DNA of 64,000 nucleotides from Prostheceraeus crozeri (lineage: Eukaryota > Platyhelminthes > Polycladida > Euryleptidae), in the NCBI GenBank assembly GCA_907163375.1, contig CAJQUW010006152.1, positions 1-64,000 of the forward strand. The letters run 5' to 3'. The first letter of the stretch is position 1; every line of letters begins with the position of its first letter. The notes below the pieces were generated by a model. That model saw only the letters and a program-made list of their open reading frames with translations, did not search any database and was not told the DNA's origin. The translations under genes were made by a program, and so were the position numbers. Below, one piece after another: positions 45,401 to 53,236 of this stretch.

Positions 45401-46427
45401 CCAGTATGATAAAGAAAACTATCTAGTCCACTTTAGCATCTTAAAATTTTATTTAGAAATGGGTATGATTTTAAAAAGAGTTCACCGCATTATTAAATTT
45501 AGACAGAAAGCCTTCCTCAAACCATATATTGATAGCAACAGCCAGAAACGTGCACTAGCCCAAAATAATTTTGAAAAAGATTTTTATAAATATAAGAACA
45601 ACAGTCTATTTGGTAAGACGATGGAGGATGTTAGAAAGCGCGTAAACTACAAACTAGTTAATGATGATCAAAAGTATCACAAATTGGTCTCATCACCTCT
45701 ATTCATCGATAGAGACATTATCGATGAGGACCTTATAGGTGTTAAAATGATAAAATCTGAAGTTGAGTTGTGCAAACCCATCTATATTGGTCAAGCTGTA
45801 CTAGATTACTCAAAGCTTGAAATGTACCAACTCTTTTATAAAATACTAAAACCATGTCCTCTCGTAAAAGAGGTTCGTTTGTTGGGTGGTGATACAGATA
45901 GTTTCTTCTTAGGTATTACCACTCAAAAAGATTTAAATTTCAATGAAGTAGGAAAATCTTTAGAAAGATATTTTGATACATCAAATTATCCTGCTGATCA
46001 TCCACTCTACTCCATCAAAAATAAGGCAAAACTTGGCTGCTTTAAGGATGAGACAGCAGGGAAGGAAATAGATGAAATGATTCTCCTCCGTCCAAAAATG
46101 TACAGTATGAAATTAAAGGATAGCGACGATAGCATTAAGCGCGCTAAAGGCATATCAAAATCCATTGTGCAAAATATGAAACATAAGAATTTCAGGAAAG
46201 CCTATAGAAATAAAAATATAACGTTTGTCAATATGACAATCTTAAAATCTAAGTCGCATGAGATCAAAACTCATACTTTTAGGAAACGGGCGCTTTCAGC
46301 ATGGGAGGATAAGAGGTGCTGGCTAGAACACAACATATCTCTTCCACATGGACATCCTGACACAAACATACCACCACCCAAAAGAATTAAACTCACACTA
46401 CCACATTCAGGAGACGTCTTAGCATAA
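42440..46427 (+). CDS. Protein-primed family B DNA polymerase of the Polinton
   Basis: Replicates the element. The main exon (from about 42627) gives about 1270 aa. Motifs, numbered from the long open frame: C2H2-type zinc fingers near 35-57 and 78-98 and a third near 382-404; exonuclease motif I YADIECYIDD (about 441); an HNH/endonuclease-VII-like insert C-x2-C...RDHDHITGKFRNALCSKC (about 525-560); HNFKGYDSHMI (574); KLDVFLLADVF; polymerase motif A YYDQNNLYG (827), motif B KNNSLFGKTMED (1000) and motif C GGDTDSF (1096). Consensus GT-AG sites suggest an ATG at 42440 directly followed by an intron, and a second short intron before the main exon. The TATA promoter suggests early expression. Confidence 0.93.
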
Positions 46428-46631
46428 TCATCCTTAACTTAGTATTTTGATGTTGACTTCTGTAGATAAACATTGTTGTTTTATGTATCGCATGAGATTG
46501 TTTTTTCCTTGTGAATATGTGTCCACATCTGTACATTCCCCATGTGATGACTTTTCCACTGAAAGACATTTTTCCTATCCCTGTATATTTCCACCCTTCA
46601 CGAAGTAAAAAGACTTTTTGTATATAACAAT

Positions 46632-46717
46632 GTTTATTGAAGTGCGCTCATGTATATATTTTCAGTGGTTGTTGTATAAAGTCTATTGCTTCACATTCAT
46701 GTACATATTTCAATAAA
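46632..46717. terminator. Crossing polyadenylation signals of convergent genes
   Basis: Plus-strand AATAAA near 46712 (for the polymerase gene) lies beyond the minus-strand AATAAA near 46633 (for the gene ending at 46733), so the two transcripts should overlap by about 80 nt at their 3' ends. Confidence 0.5.
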
Positions 46718-46732
46718 TGTTGTATAAAGACT

Positions 46733-48253
46733 TCACTTTGTTTTCCGAAACACTAACGTTATGAGGGATTTAGTATCTTTCACATGGATGCACTCTTGTA
46801 AACCATTGGTAATTTTGATAGCAATAGAGGGTATAGTTTGTTTGACGACGGGATGATAGAAAATAGATTCAAACATCTTCTCGACTATTCCATATGAAGC
46901 GTCTTTATCATGAATGAAATCACGTAAAATGTATTCTTTTTTCTCACCAACAGAAATAGGTAGAATCAAATCACTTTGAATGTAAAGGTGCTGTTCATGT
47001 TTATCAAGTGTCATTGGTGTTTCTATACCAATCGTATGCGCAGCAGCAAACACAGTTTGTAGCATTGAAAAACCAAAGAGTTTTTTCAAATTTTTACTCA
47101 ATTGACATTGAATGTCATCACCCAGTTTCAGAACAACGCGTTGATTTTCAATTGAAAACGAAATGTGGTGTGTCTTTACATCATATTTACTTTTCATCAC
47201 ATGCTTCAACTTCTGTTGTATATAAGGATTTACTACATGAATGAAGCTTTCAACTGTATGATATAGACGCGGCATTATATTGATAGCAACTTTAGATTCT
47301 TCATAAGACTGGTAAATTTTCTTGATGCGATCGCCATAGATGTCCACCCACCATTCATCATTAACTGAATCAGCTTTAGTGTGATATTCATGAGAAGCAT
47401 ACACCACACCGCTTCCAATAATAGGTGTATAATGTCTTACAAAATGACGCAAGGTTGGAGAGAAATAAACTGTAAGTTTGTCATTATATTTCTGAATAAC
47501 CAACTTATTTTTGTCCGCCATAATTTTCTCTCCATACTTCTTACCCACAGTCTCATTCCATCGTTTTACTAACTCAATAAGTGATAAAGGTTGAACACCA
47601 CGCTTTTTCAAAATGATGCGTTCTTCGCATTCTACAACATCTTCATCAAATATTTTAAATCTATAATGAAATTTGTTGATTCGATTTGAATAAACTTTTC
47701 TAACATTTGCAGTAGCAATTGACGTTAGATGTAGTCCATGACCAAAACCAAGATGTGGATAGAATTCACTATCCAACCTCAGCGTAAGACCTTTAGTAAA
47801 AGAATGAAAGCGGAGGAACTGTCTCCCACTCCAATGATAGATAGTAAACTCATAAGCTTTCTGATTTTTATTCTTCATGATGGAAGTATTACCACTGTTG
47901 AATGCCTTAATAATTTTCTCATTCCCAAATGGCTCATAAGAATCTGATTTTATCTGAATCCATTCATAGTTCCACTTTCCATCTGATGTTAAATTGTATG
48001 GGAACTGAAATGCATTATTCATCGTTATTCCATCATGGGTGCGAGGAGTCAATATCATTTCTTCCAAATCATTCACATTCTGAATATTGCTATCATAGCA
48101 AATACTAGAAACGCCAACCTCCCATTCACCTTCTAAATGCAGTGGGCGATTTAATTCTACTCGATAGTCTGATGGTTTATTTTTGGGAAATTTATTCATA
48201 GAAGCATTACTGGGCAAGTAGATTAGAAACGAGTCCTTATTTTCACTTTCCAT
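46733..48253 (-). CDS. Polinton putative vertex/minor capsid protein 2
   Basis: About 506 aa from the inner ATG (MESENKDSFLIYLPSNAS, 48253), chosen because an ATGCAAA motif overlaps the more upstream ATG (48283) and because the paralogous neighbour starts at the equivalent residue. The N-terminus has the motif FLIYLPSNASMNKFPKN followed by LEGEWEVGVSSICYDS, a signature I associate with a Polinton structural protein family near the capsid genes (penton- or fibre-like, not settled). The body is long and beta-rich in appearance, with no membrane segment. It is paralogous to the gene at 48293-49690. Confidence 0.7.
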   Translation of the reverse strand: MESENKDSFLIYLPSNASMNKFPKNKPSDYRVELNRPLHLEGEWEVGVSSICYDSNIQNVNDLEEMILTPRTHDGITMNNAFQFPYNLTSDGKWNYEWIQIKSDSYEPFGNEKIIKAFNSGNTSIMKNKNQKAYEFTIYHWSGRQFLRFHSFTKGLTLRLDSEFYPHLGFGHGLHLTSIATANVRKVYSNRINKFHYRFKIFDEDVVECEERIILKKRGVQPLSLIELVKRWNETVGKKYGEKIMADKNKLVIQKYNDKLTVYFSPTLRHFVRHYTPIIGSGVVYASHEYHTKADSVNDEWWVDIYGDRIKKIYQSYEESKVAINIMPRLYHTVESFIHVVNPYIQQKLKHVMKSKYDVKTHHISFSIENQRVVLKLGDDIQCQLSKNLKKLFGFSMLQTVFAAAHTIGIETPMTLDKHEQHLYIQSDLILPISVGEKKEYILRDFIHDKDASYGIVEKMFESIFYHPVVKQTIPSIAIKITNGLQECIHVKDTKSLITLVFRKTK

Positions 48254-48286
48254 ATTATTCACATTGGAAAAATATATTAGCATACG

Positions 48287-48293
48287 TTTGCAT
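48287..48293 (-). promoter_or_regulatory. ATGCAAA-type motif before the 46.7-48.25 kb gene
   Basis: ATGCAAA on the minus strand, about 34 nt before the inner ATG. It overlaps the stop region of the preceding gene. Confidence 0.45.
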
Positions 48294-49690
48294 TAACTCT
48301 TCATTCGGAAATGGAGTGTGATACTTGTCACAGCATCTTTATGAAAAGGAATCAACGCACCAGCATCGTCATAAATGGCAATATCAATTTGTGGGATGTA
48401 GTTTGATTTCAGCTTTGTATAATGCACTTTCTTGAAAGTATGCTCAGATAAAATACTGCAGCTCTTTGGCTGGTATGGTATCATTGCTAGCAATGGAGCT
48501 TCAACATCTCCCACACGTACATCTTCACCAATATTGGAATATATCTGAAAATAGTTAATACGACGCGATAGCGACATGTCTGCGCTAGCTTTGGTTACAG
48601 TACCACTTTTAAAGATATTTTGGTCAAAACCCAAAATGTCCATTAGAGTTTTATCCATAATTAGTTCAATACCTTTTCCACTTATAGTGAGAGACAAAGT
48701 ACCTTCTTTTTCAGAAAATGAAATATGTTGCTCATTAATCACTTCATTTAAATAATCTACAACCAATTTAACCGAAGTAATAATGCGAGGCATCAACACT
48801 CTTGTTTCATGTAAGAAACCACCAAAAGGCTCTACACACTTTCTGTATAAAGATACGGCCCATTCTGTATCAAATTGATTTGACCTTTCACATGGTAAAT
48901 GTTGCATATCAGATTTTCCATGAACAGCTGCAGAACGATGTCGTAAGAACTGATGAAAATCTTTTGAACAAACTAATACTAGATCATCATCATTTAATTT
49001 GCTTATTGCAATATGATTAGATGATTTGATATAAGTCAATGTTGCCACTTGTTTACCATCAACTCGAAGGAGATAATTAAATTTCTTCAATAATGTTTCA
49101 GGAGTCATGTTTGTCTTTCTTGGTTTAATCACAATCTTCTTCACCAACGTCTTCTCATTTCTTGGAATAAGATCTACATAATAAGCTTCCTCTCGATATA
49201 TTAACTGTTTATGACCACTTATGTGGTAATTAACGTTAAAATTATCATAGCTTGTTAAGGCGCTAGCGAGGTAGCCTAAATCATTTCTTAAACTTGGACT
49301 TAAACCAACAATCCAATCTTTCTCAACTACATGATGTACATAATTATAATCATCATTGTGCGGAGTAAATTGGACAATATGTTTACACGCTTTATTCAAG
49401 AAATCATATATAAACTTTTTACATGATAAGAGATCTTTCTTTGGCCACTGTGGAATGTATACTCGGCACCCCTTTTCACATTGATAAGCAGCTGTACGCC
49501 TCATATTAATAGTCATCACCTCATGATCAAAAGTATAGACACAGTTGCTATAAACAAGTTGAGTGACACCCACTTCCCAATTTCCATTTAGCTGTTGTGC
49601 ATGATCAATGGGAGTAGAAAAGAGTGCGGCTCGATTGCTAGTAAATCTCTTTGTAGCCGCATTGCTAAGCAAAATATGATAAAACGACAT
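48293..49690 (-). CDS. Polinton putative vertex/minor capsid protein 1
   Basis: 465 aa from ATG at about 49690 (MSFYHILLSNAATKRF); the longer frame begins with a non-ATG codon. The N-terminal pattern FYHILLSNAATKRFTSN then LNGNWEVGVTQLVYSN aligns with the neighbour's FLIYLPSNAS...LEGEWEVGVSSICY. The C-terminal third also resembles it (SFSEKEGTLSLTISGKGIEL versus SFSIENQRVVLKLGDDIQC). The pair thus arose by tandem duplication. A role in the vertex, penton or fibre of a particle is inferred from position and family, not shown. Confidence 0.7.
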   Translation of the reverse strand: MSFYHILLSNAATKRFTSNRAALFSTPIDHAQQLNGNWEVGVTQLVYSNCVYTFDHEVMTINMRRTAAYQCEKGCRVYIPQWPKKDLLSCKKFIYDFLNKACKHIVQFTPHNDDYNYVHHVVEKDWIVGLSPSLRNDLGYLASALTSYDNFNVNYHISGHKQLIYREEAYYVDLIPRNEKTLVKKIVIKPRKTNMTPETLLKKFNYLLRVDGKQVATLTYIKSSNHIAISKLNDDDLVLVCSKDFHQFLRHRSAAVHGKSDMQHLPCERSNQFDTEWAVSLYRKCVEPFGGFLHETRVLMPRIITSVKLVVDYLNEVINEQHISFSEKEGTLSLTISGKGIELIMDKTLMDILGFDQNIFKSGTVTKASADMSLSRRINYFQIYSNIGEDVRVGDVEAPLLAMIPYQPKSCSILSEHTFKKVHYTKLKSNYIPQIDIAIYDDAGALIPFHKDAVTSITLHFRMKS

Positions 49691-49709
49691 TTTTATATTG
49701 CTAATCTGC

Positions 49710-49719
49710 AACTTTGCAT
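49710..49719 (-). promoter_or_regulatory. ATGCAAAGTT motif in a 35-bp divergent intergenic region
   Basis: ATGCAAAGTTGC on the minus strand, about 22-30 nt before ATG 49690. The divergent plus-strand ATG is only about 36 nt from the minus-strand ATG. Confidence 0.5.
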
Positions 49720-49725
49720 AACATC

Positions 49726-50082
49726 ATGAAGACTTGGATTTTGGACTCTCTACAATATATCAGAGTTGATCGTGATGGAAACGTACATTTCAAAAATTCT
49801 CATGGTCATACATCAAGAGGAATTACATTAACATGGCGACAATTTGTCAACCTCAATGATATCATGAGGGATTTGGAATATTTTGAAACATTAAGATTCA
49901 TCTCCTTGGGTGATCAAGTTTGGCTTCAACATTACAGAAATGAAATTCAAATCTACCATTCTCATTCCGCAAACTGTTTCTCATTTCGCAAATACAATTG
50001 GGAGAAGTATAGAAGATACATACATCGCTCCATCATGACATTTATTCGTCGTGAGTTCATCGCCCTACTATGCAAATCTTAA
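49726..50082 (+). CDS. Tandem PC4-like protein A
   Basis: 118 aa from the first ATG (MKTWILDSLQYIRV). It seems to be two copies of a small module. Copy 1: strands SLQYIRVDRDGNVHFKN then GITLTWRQFVNLNDIMRDLE. Copy 2: VWLQHYRNEIQIYHS then CFSFRKYNWEKYRRYIHRSI. Each resembles the ssDNA-binding domain of transcription coactivator PC4 (strands ending in a Lys/Arg turn, then ISLNPEQWSQLKEQI as an amphipathic helix); the Trp of that helix is present in copy 2. PC4 normally works as a dimer of one module, so a two-module chain could be a built-in dimer. Its position directly before a TBP-like gene supports a transcription role. The PC4 match is by eye and remote. Confidence 0.6.
   Translation: MKTWILDSLQYIRVDRDGNVHFKNSHGHTSRGITLTWRQFVNLNDIMRDLEYFETLRFISLGDQVWLQHYRNEIQIYHSHSANCFSFRKYNWEKYRRYIHRSIMTFIRREFIALLCKS
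50070..50077 (+). promoter_or_regulatory. ATGCAAAT octamer before PC4-like gene B
   Basis: Exact ATGCAAAT, about 28 nt before ATG 50105, overlapping the 3' end of gene A. Confidence 0.45.
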
Positions 50083-50104
50083 TCAGACATGACTACCACA
50101 CATC

Positions 50105-50755
50105 ATGAGTTGGAAATTGGATTCCCTACAACGTATTGAAACGGATCATGATCGAAACGTCTATTTCAAAGATTCAACTGGAAATGTGAGAAGAGAGTTT
50201 GCTTTATCTTATCGTCATTTTCAATCTCTACATCATATCATGAAGGACTTGAAATACTTCTATATGAAAAGACATTCACGTATTGGAAATCGCATCTGGC
50301 TGCGCGTCAACAATCGGCGAATTCAACTCTATCATTCCCAACTGCATACTAACTTCACATTTCATCAAGGTAGTTGGGAAAAGTATAAAAGGAAGGTACA
50401 TCGCTCAATTTACTCATTCTTTCATCATGAAGCGCCATCGCTACACCATCGTCAACATTCTCCGTCGCTTCAGACTCTACACCAAAATCGATCTCACAAC
50501 ATTACACCAACAGCTTCCAAACAGCAAGTATTACCCGGGCCGTCCTCAAATGTTAGTGGTGAAGATGAACAATTCACGGAATCTTCAACTCTTCCCAAAT
50601 GGGACTGTACAGATTCTCGGCGCCCTTTCTCATTCATCGGCGCAGTCAATGCGCTTAGAGCTACAAAGACTACTACGTCGGATATGGAAGAGGGAGAGGT
50701 GTGTGATGTCGAATCTGACTGTGGACAATATGGTGATCTCTACTCAATTGAGTGA
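50105..50755 (+). CDS. Tandem PC4-like protein B with a disordered tail
   Basis: 216 aa. Residues 1-108 are clearly paralogous to protein A (MSWKLDSLQRIETDHDRNVY, FALSYRHFQSLHHIMKDLKY, IWLRVNNRRIQLYHS, FTFHQGSWEKYKRKVHRSI). Both module helices are kept, including the Trp in copy 2. The tail (about 109-216) is rich in Ser, Gln, His and acidic residues (MEEGEVCDVESDCGQYGD) and looks disordered. This tail region overlaps the TBP-like gene in another frame from 50427, so the tail may be constrained by, or simply be a by-product of, that gene. Confidence 0.6.
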   Translation: MSWKLDSLQRIETDHDRNVYFKDSTGNVRREFALSYRHFQSLHHIMKDLKYFYMKRHSRIGNRIWLRVNNRRIQLYHSQLHTNFTFHQGSWEKYKRKVHRSIYSFFHHEAPSLHHRQHSPSLQTLHQNRSHNITPTASKQQVLPGPSSNVSGEDEQFTESSTLPKWDCTDSRRPFSFIGAVNALRATKTTTSDMEEGEVCDVESDCGQYGDLYSIE

Positions 50756-50972
50756 CAGTCTATCATTTTTGAAGATTCGTACCAGCAGTTACAGTTTGTG
50801 TTATGAACCCGAACTTTTTCCTGCAGCTCTCATTAGTTGTTGGTTACCTGTGCATGTGGCAATCTTTCATAATAGTAAAGTGATCATTACTGGACTAAAA
50901 TCTCATGAACAAGCAAATATGATCCTAGACTATCTCATTGAGTATGTACGTACCCAGCGGATTGTAAAATAA
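50427..50972 (+). CDS. TATA-binding-protein-like (TBP-like) protein
   Basis: 181 aa from ATG 50427 (the longer open frame has no earlier ATG), the size of a TBP core. Two repeats: about 7-86 (KIDLTTLHQQLPN, YYPGRPQMLVVKM, LQLFPNGTVQILGALS) and about 97-176 (LTVDNMVISTQL, CYEPELFPAALISCW, VAIFHNSKVIITGLKS). Repeat 2 matches TBP very well: YEPELFP is identical and I/V-F-x-x-S/G-K-V-x-x-T-G follows. Of the four DNA-intercalating Phe of TBP, three are in place (F56, F131, F147); the first is replaced (P40). The Asn of Q-N-M-V (N101) and the Thr of L-T-G (T155) are kept in repeat 2. The protein would bind promoter DNA in the minor groove and nucleate transcription. The gene overlaps PC4-like gene B. 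AATAAA overlaps its stop. Confidence 0.85.
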   Translation: MKRHRYTIVNILRRFRLYTKIDLTTLHQQLPNSKYYPGRPQMLVVKMNNSRNLQLFPNGTVQILGALSHSSAQSMRLELQRLLRRIWKRERCVMSNLTVDNMVISTQLSDSLSFLKIRTSSYSLCYEPELFPAALISCWLPVHVAIFHNSKVIITGLKSHEQANMILDYLIEYVRTQRIVK

Positions 50973-51004
50973 AAAACAATTTTTCCAACATGATGTTTTT
51001 ATTT
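50968..51004. terminator. Back-to-back AATAAA signals merged with stop codons
   Basis: Plus-strand AATAAA at about 50968 includes the TAA stop of the TBP-like gene. Minus-strand AATAAA at about 50999-51004 includes the TAA stop of the protease gene. The genes are convergent with 26 bp between them. Confidence 0.55.
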
Positions 51005-51460
51005 CAAATCATGATAGAACTTACAAATCATTTTTTCATTAGAGGATGGATTACATGAAAAGTTTTGAATAACAGATGCAAATCGAGATACATGTAAACG
51101 TTTTAAGATGAAGTACAGTACAAAAGCACCACACGTTGATGAAAGTGGATGTTGTAGTATGCGTTCATTTCGCTGATATTGACGCGTATGTTTTCTCAAC
51201 CACTGCTGTGTCGGTATATTTGGAGGTTGAGCAAGAGAGTCAAATAGTTCACCACGTCGGTCTTCTCCAATAAAGATCGCTTTCCAATGCTCACCGCCTA
51301 AATTCTGTGAATGAGTGTTTAGCACAATAAAGATGGGATAGTGATTTACTGCAGGTGGTAAGGTATCGAGTGAATAGACATTATCGAAAGCTTTCAACGT
51401 CGCTTCGTCTGCATTACGCTGCACTTTAGTCTTAATATCGTCAGCAGTCAACCAACTCAT
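50999..51460 (-). CDS. Adenain-like cysteine protease of the Polinton
   Basis: 153 aa. C5/Ulp1-type maturation protease: catalytic His in GGEHWKAIF (H58), acidic partner in GELFDSLAQPP (E71 or D74), Gln in ILQHPLSS (Q103) and catalytic Cys in STCGAFVLYF (C110). Spacing is close to adenovirus protease (H54, E71, Q115, C122), and the length is slightly shorter than adenain (about 204 aa). It would cleave capsid and core precursors during particle maturation. Its ATG overlaps the capsid gene stop (TAATG), consistent with coupled expression. Confidence 0.88.
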   Translation of the reverse strand: MSWLTADDIKTKVQRNADEATLKAFDNVYSLDTLPPAVNHYPIFIVLNTHSQNLGGEHWKAIFIGEDRRGELFDSLAQPPNIPTQQWLRKHTRQYQRNERILQHPLSSTCGAFVLYFILKRLHVSRFASVIQNFSCNPSSNEKMICKFYHDLK

Positions 51461-52737
51461 TAACGATTATACTGAAGAATCACGTCACGATACTTTGTAA
51501 TTTCAATATTTGAATCGAAGACTGCATAAATTAATACATTGATCGTCTCAGGTAGTGTTCTTTTGAACGTCAAATCCAAACGAATATTATGAGGCACGTT
51601 CGCTTGACGATAGGGTGCACTAATATCGCTGTCAGCAGTCAAATCAAATGCATAAATAGTATATCCACTCTTAAACTCTTTCATAGTCAGTCCGTTGGTA
51701 TCATCCGTATTGTAAAAGCCAAAAACATCCATAAAATCAACATAACTGCGCATAAATTGATCCGAAGCAAAATCTGGTTTGTAGGGTGGACCAGGATGGC
51801 TCACACCATTAACACGTAAAGCAATTTCACTTAACTGATTGTGTTTAAAATTGAAAGGATTCTTCTTTATATTACCATTAAATGCATCATTTTCAACCAT
51901 TGCCACCATGAGGAGCTTCGGCGCTTCCGATGGAAAGAGGCCATCTTTCATGAAACTCTTTTGATCTTTCGGAATTGTAAAGGTGAGAAGCTTTGTATGC
52001 TGAACGGGGTAAATGGCATTTTGGCGGTTAAGACCTTCAGCATGCCCTCTAATGACACTTGGATTCGGTACTACTCGACGAATGTAAAGTGCAATATCTT
52101 CCACATGAATTCTAAAATTGTCAACTTTAGCAAATGCATTCAGCGCAAATTCAGGCTTATTCAATGTCAGCTTGAGTCGCATGCTGGTATTACACAGTAA
52201 AAACTTTGACTGTCTAAAGAAGTCTAAATTCAGCGGACCATATAGCTGACATACTCTACTATCTTTAATCATAGCAGATCGCTTTACAAAGCCACTGTTT
52301 GTTTCAACATCAAATTTTCCTGCTTCATCTCTGTACCATCCCATGGCTTCCATATGACTTTTTTGTGCTGCTGGATGAAACTGTGATACATGATTGAAAT
52401 ATGATTTATAGGGATAATCGCTTTGACCACCTTCCACCTGCTGCTCTCCAATCGTTAGAGAAACATCACGAAGTAATGTAGTCAATGGTAAATTGTTCAG
52501 TCCAACTTTATGTGCATCGTCAATAGCAGTTCCATCTGCTTGCTGAATTCTAAACCTCAAATCAAGCATCGCATAACTCAAATCTATGTAGTCATCACTA
52601 CCACCAGGAATAACAAATTCAATGGGGCCAGCATTCTCAGCTGTTCGAGGATGATAATCTACAATACTTGAACTAAGAATATCTGTCTGTATGGCTTGTT
52701 GATCGAACAAACAAAAACCGGAAGTTTTACACTCCAT
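51460..52737 (-). CDS. Major capsid protein, double jelly-roll
   Basis: 425 aa from ATG 52737. Recognised as the Polinton MCP by the N-terminal block ENAGPIEFVIPGGSDDYIDL followed by SYAMLDLRFRI, the first jelly-roll strand pair, and by MRLKLTLNKPEFAL and FTIPKDQKSF further on. The length and position (between a basic core-like protein and the protease) fit the family. It would form trimeric capsomers. The ATG is 2 nt after the stop of the upstream core-like gene; its stop overlaps the protease ATG. No motif of the ATGCAAA type lies directly before it, suggesting expression with the core-like gene. Confidence 0.85.
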   Translation of the reverse strand: MECKTSGFCLFDQQAIQTDILSSSIVDYHPRTAENAGPIEFVIPGGSDDYIDLSYAMLDLRFRIQQADGTAIDDAHKVGLNNLPLTTLLRDVSLTIGEQQVEGGQSDYPYKSYFNHVSQFHPAAQKSHMEAMGWYRDEAGKFDVETNSGFVKRSAMIKDSRVCQLYGPLNLDFFRQSKFLLCNTSMRLKLTLNKPEFALNAFAKVDNFRIHVEDIALYIRRVVPNPSVIRGHAEGLNRQNAIYPVQHTKLLTFTIPKDQKSFMKDGLFPSEAPKLLMVAMVENDAFNGNIKKNPFNFKHNQLSEIALRVNGVSHPGPPYKPDFASDQFMRSYVDFMDVFGFYNTDDTNGLTMKEFKSGYTIYAFDLTADSDISAPYRQANVPHNIRLDLTFKRTLPETINVLIYAVFDSNIEITKYRDVILQYNR

Positions 52738-52739
52738 GA

Positions 52740-53195
52740 TTAGAAGTTATAGCAGCGTCGTCGTTTAGCGCCTGATGAATGATTAGAGCCTCTGCGACGT
52801 TTGCGTGAATGCCTTTTGACTGAAGATCGCACCTTACCAGCTCCGCGATGTTTCCTCCTTCCTTTATTCATTCGTTTAGGTGATTTCTTTCCTTGAGTAA
52901 CACCAGCAATGGTCTGCTTCAATGTTTTTAAACCGCGTTCCTTCCCACGATTCAACAAACTGCTCTTAAAACTTCTACCTCTGGAAAGATCACTAGCAAC
53001 ATCACCAGCAAAGCCAACGGCATTACTTAAAACATTTCGTTTTAAAGATCTACCGACATTGGATATGAGAGGTGCTACAACAGATTTCAGTGCACCAAGT
53101 ATGCTTCCTCCACGTTGGCGGCGAGCACCGATGTAAATTTGTCCTCCGCCACTTACATAGGAGGGTCGTGAATAAAATGAGGCAGTTGGATTCAT
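52740..53195 (-). CDS. Basic core/minor capsid protein (pX/pVII-like)
   Basis: 151 aa, very basic C-terminus (KKSPKRMNKGRRKHRG and KRHSRKRRRG). The N-terminal part has RQRGGSILGALKSVVAPLIS, where the x-R-G-G-S step looks like an adenain cleavage site in front of an amphipathic helix, as in adenovirus pX/pVI. Likely DNA-condensing or membrane-active precursor processed by the element's protease. First gene of the core-capsid-protease cluster, with ATGCAAAGTTG 28 nt before its ATG. Confidence 0.75.
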   Translation of the reverse strand: MNPTASFYSRPSYVSGGGQIYIGARRQRGGSILGALKSVVAPLISNVGRSLKRNVLSNAVGFAGDVASDLSRGRSFKSSLLNRGKERGLKTLKQTIAGVTQGKKSPKRMNKGRRKHRGAGKVRSSVKRHSRKRRRGSNHSSGAKRRRCYNF

Positions 53196-53223
53196 AGCTC
53201 AAACCCTAAACATTGTTAGTTAC

Positions 53224-53233
53224 AACTTTGCAT
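53224..53233 (-). promoter_or_regulatory. ATGCAAAGTT motif before the core-capsid-protease cluster
   Basis: ATGCAAAGTTGTAAC on the minus strand, 28 nt before ATG 53195; shares ATGCAAAGTTG with the motif at 49710-49719. Confidence 0.55.
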
Positions 53234-53236
53234 GAA

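Noticed and set aside
50283-50426. Upstream extension of the TBP-like frame by 48 codons
   Set aside because: No ATG in this part; it overlaps the conserved region of the PC4-like gene, and the 181-aa product already covers both TBP repeats.
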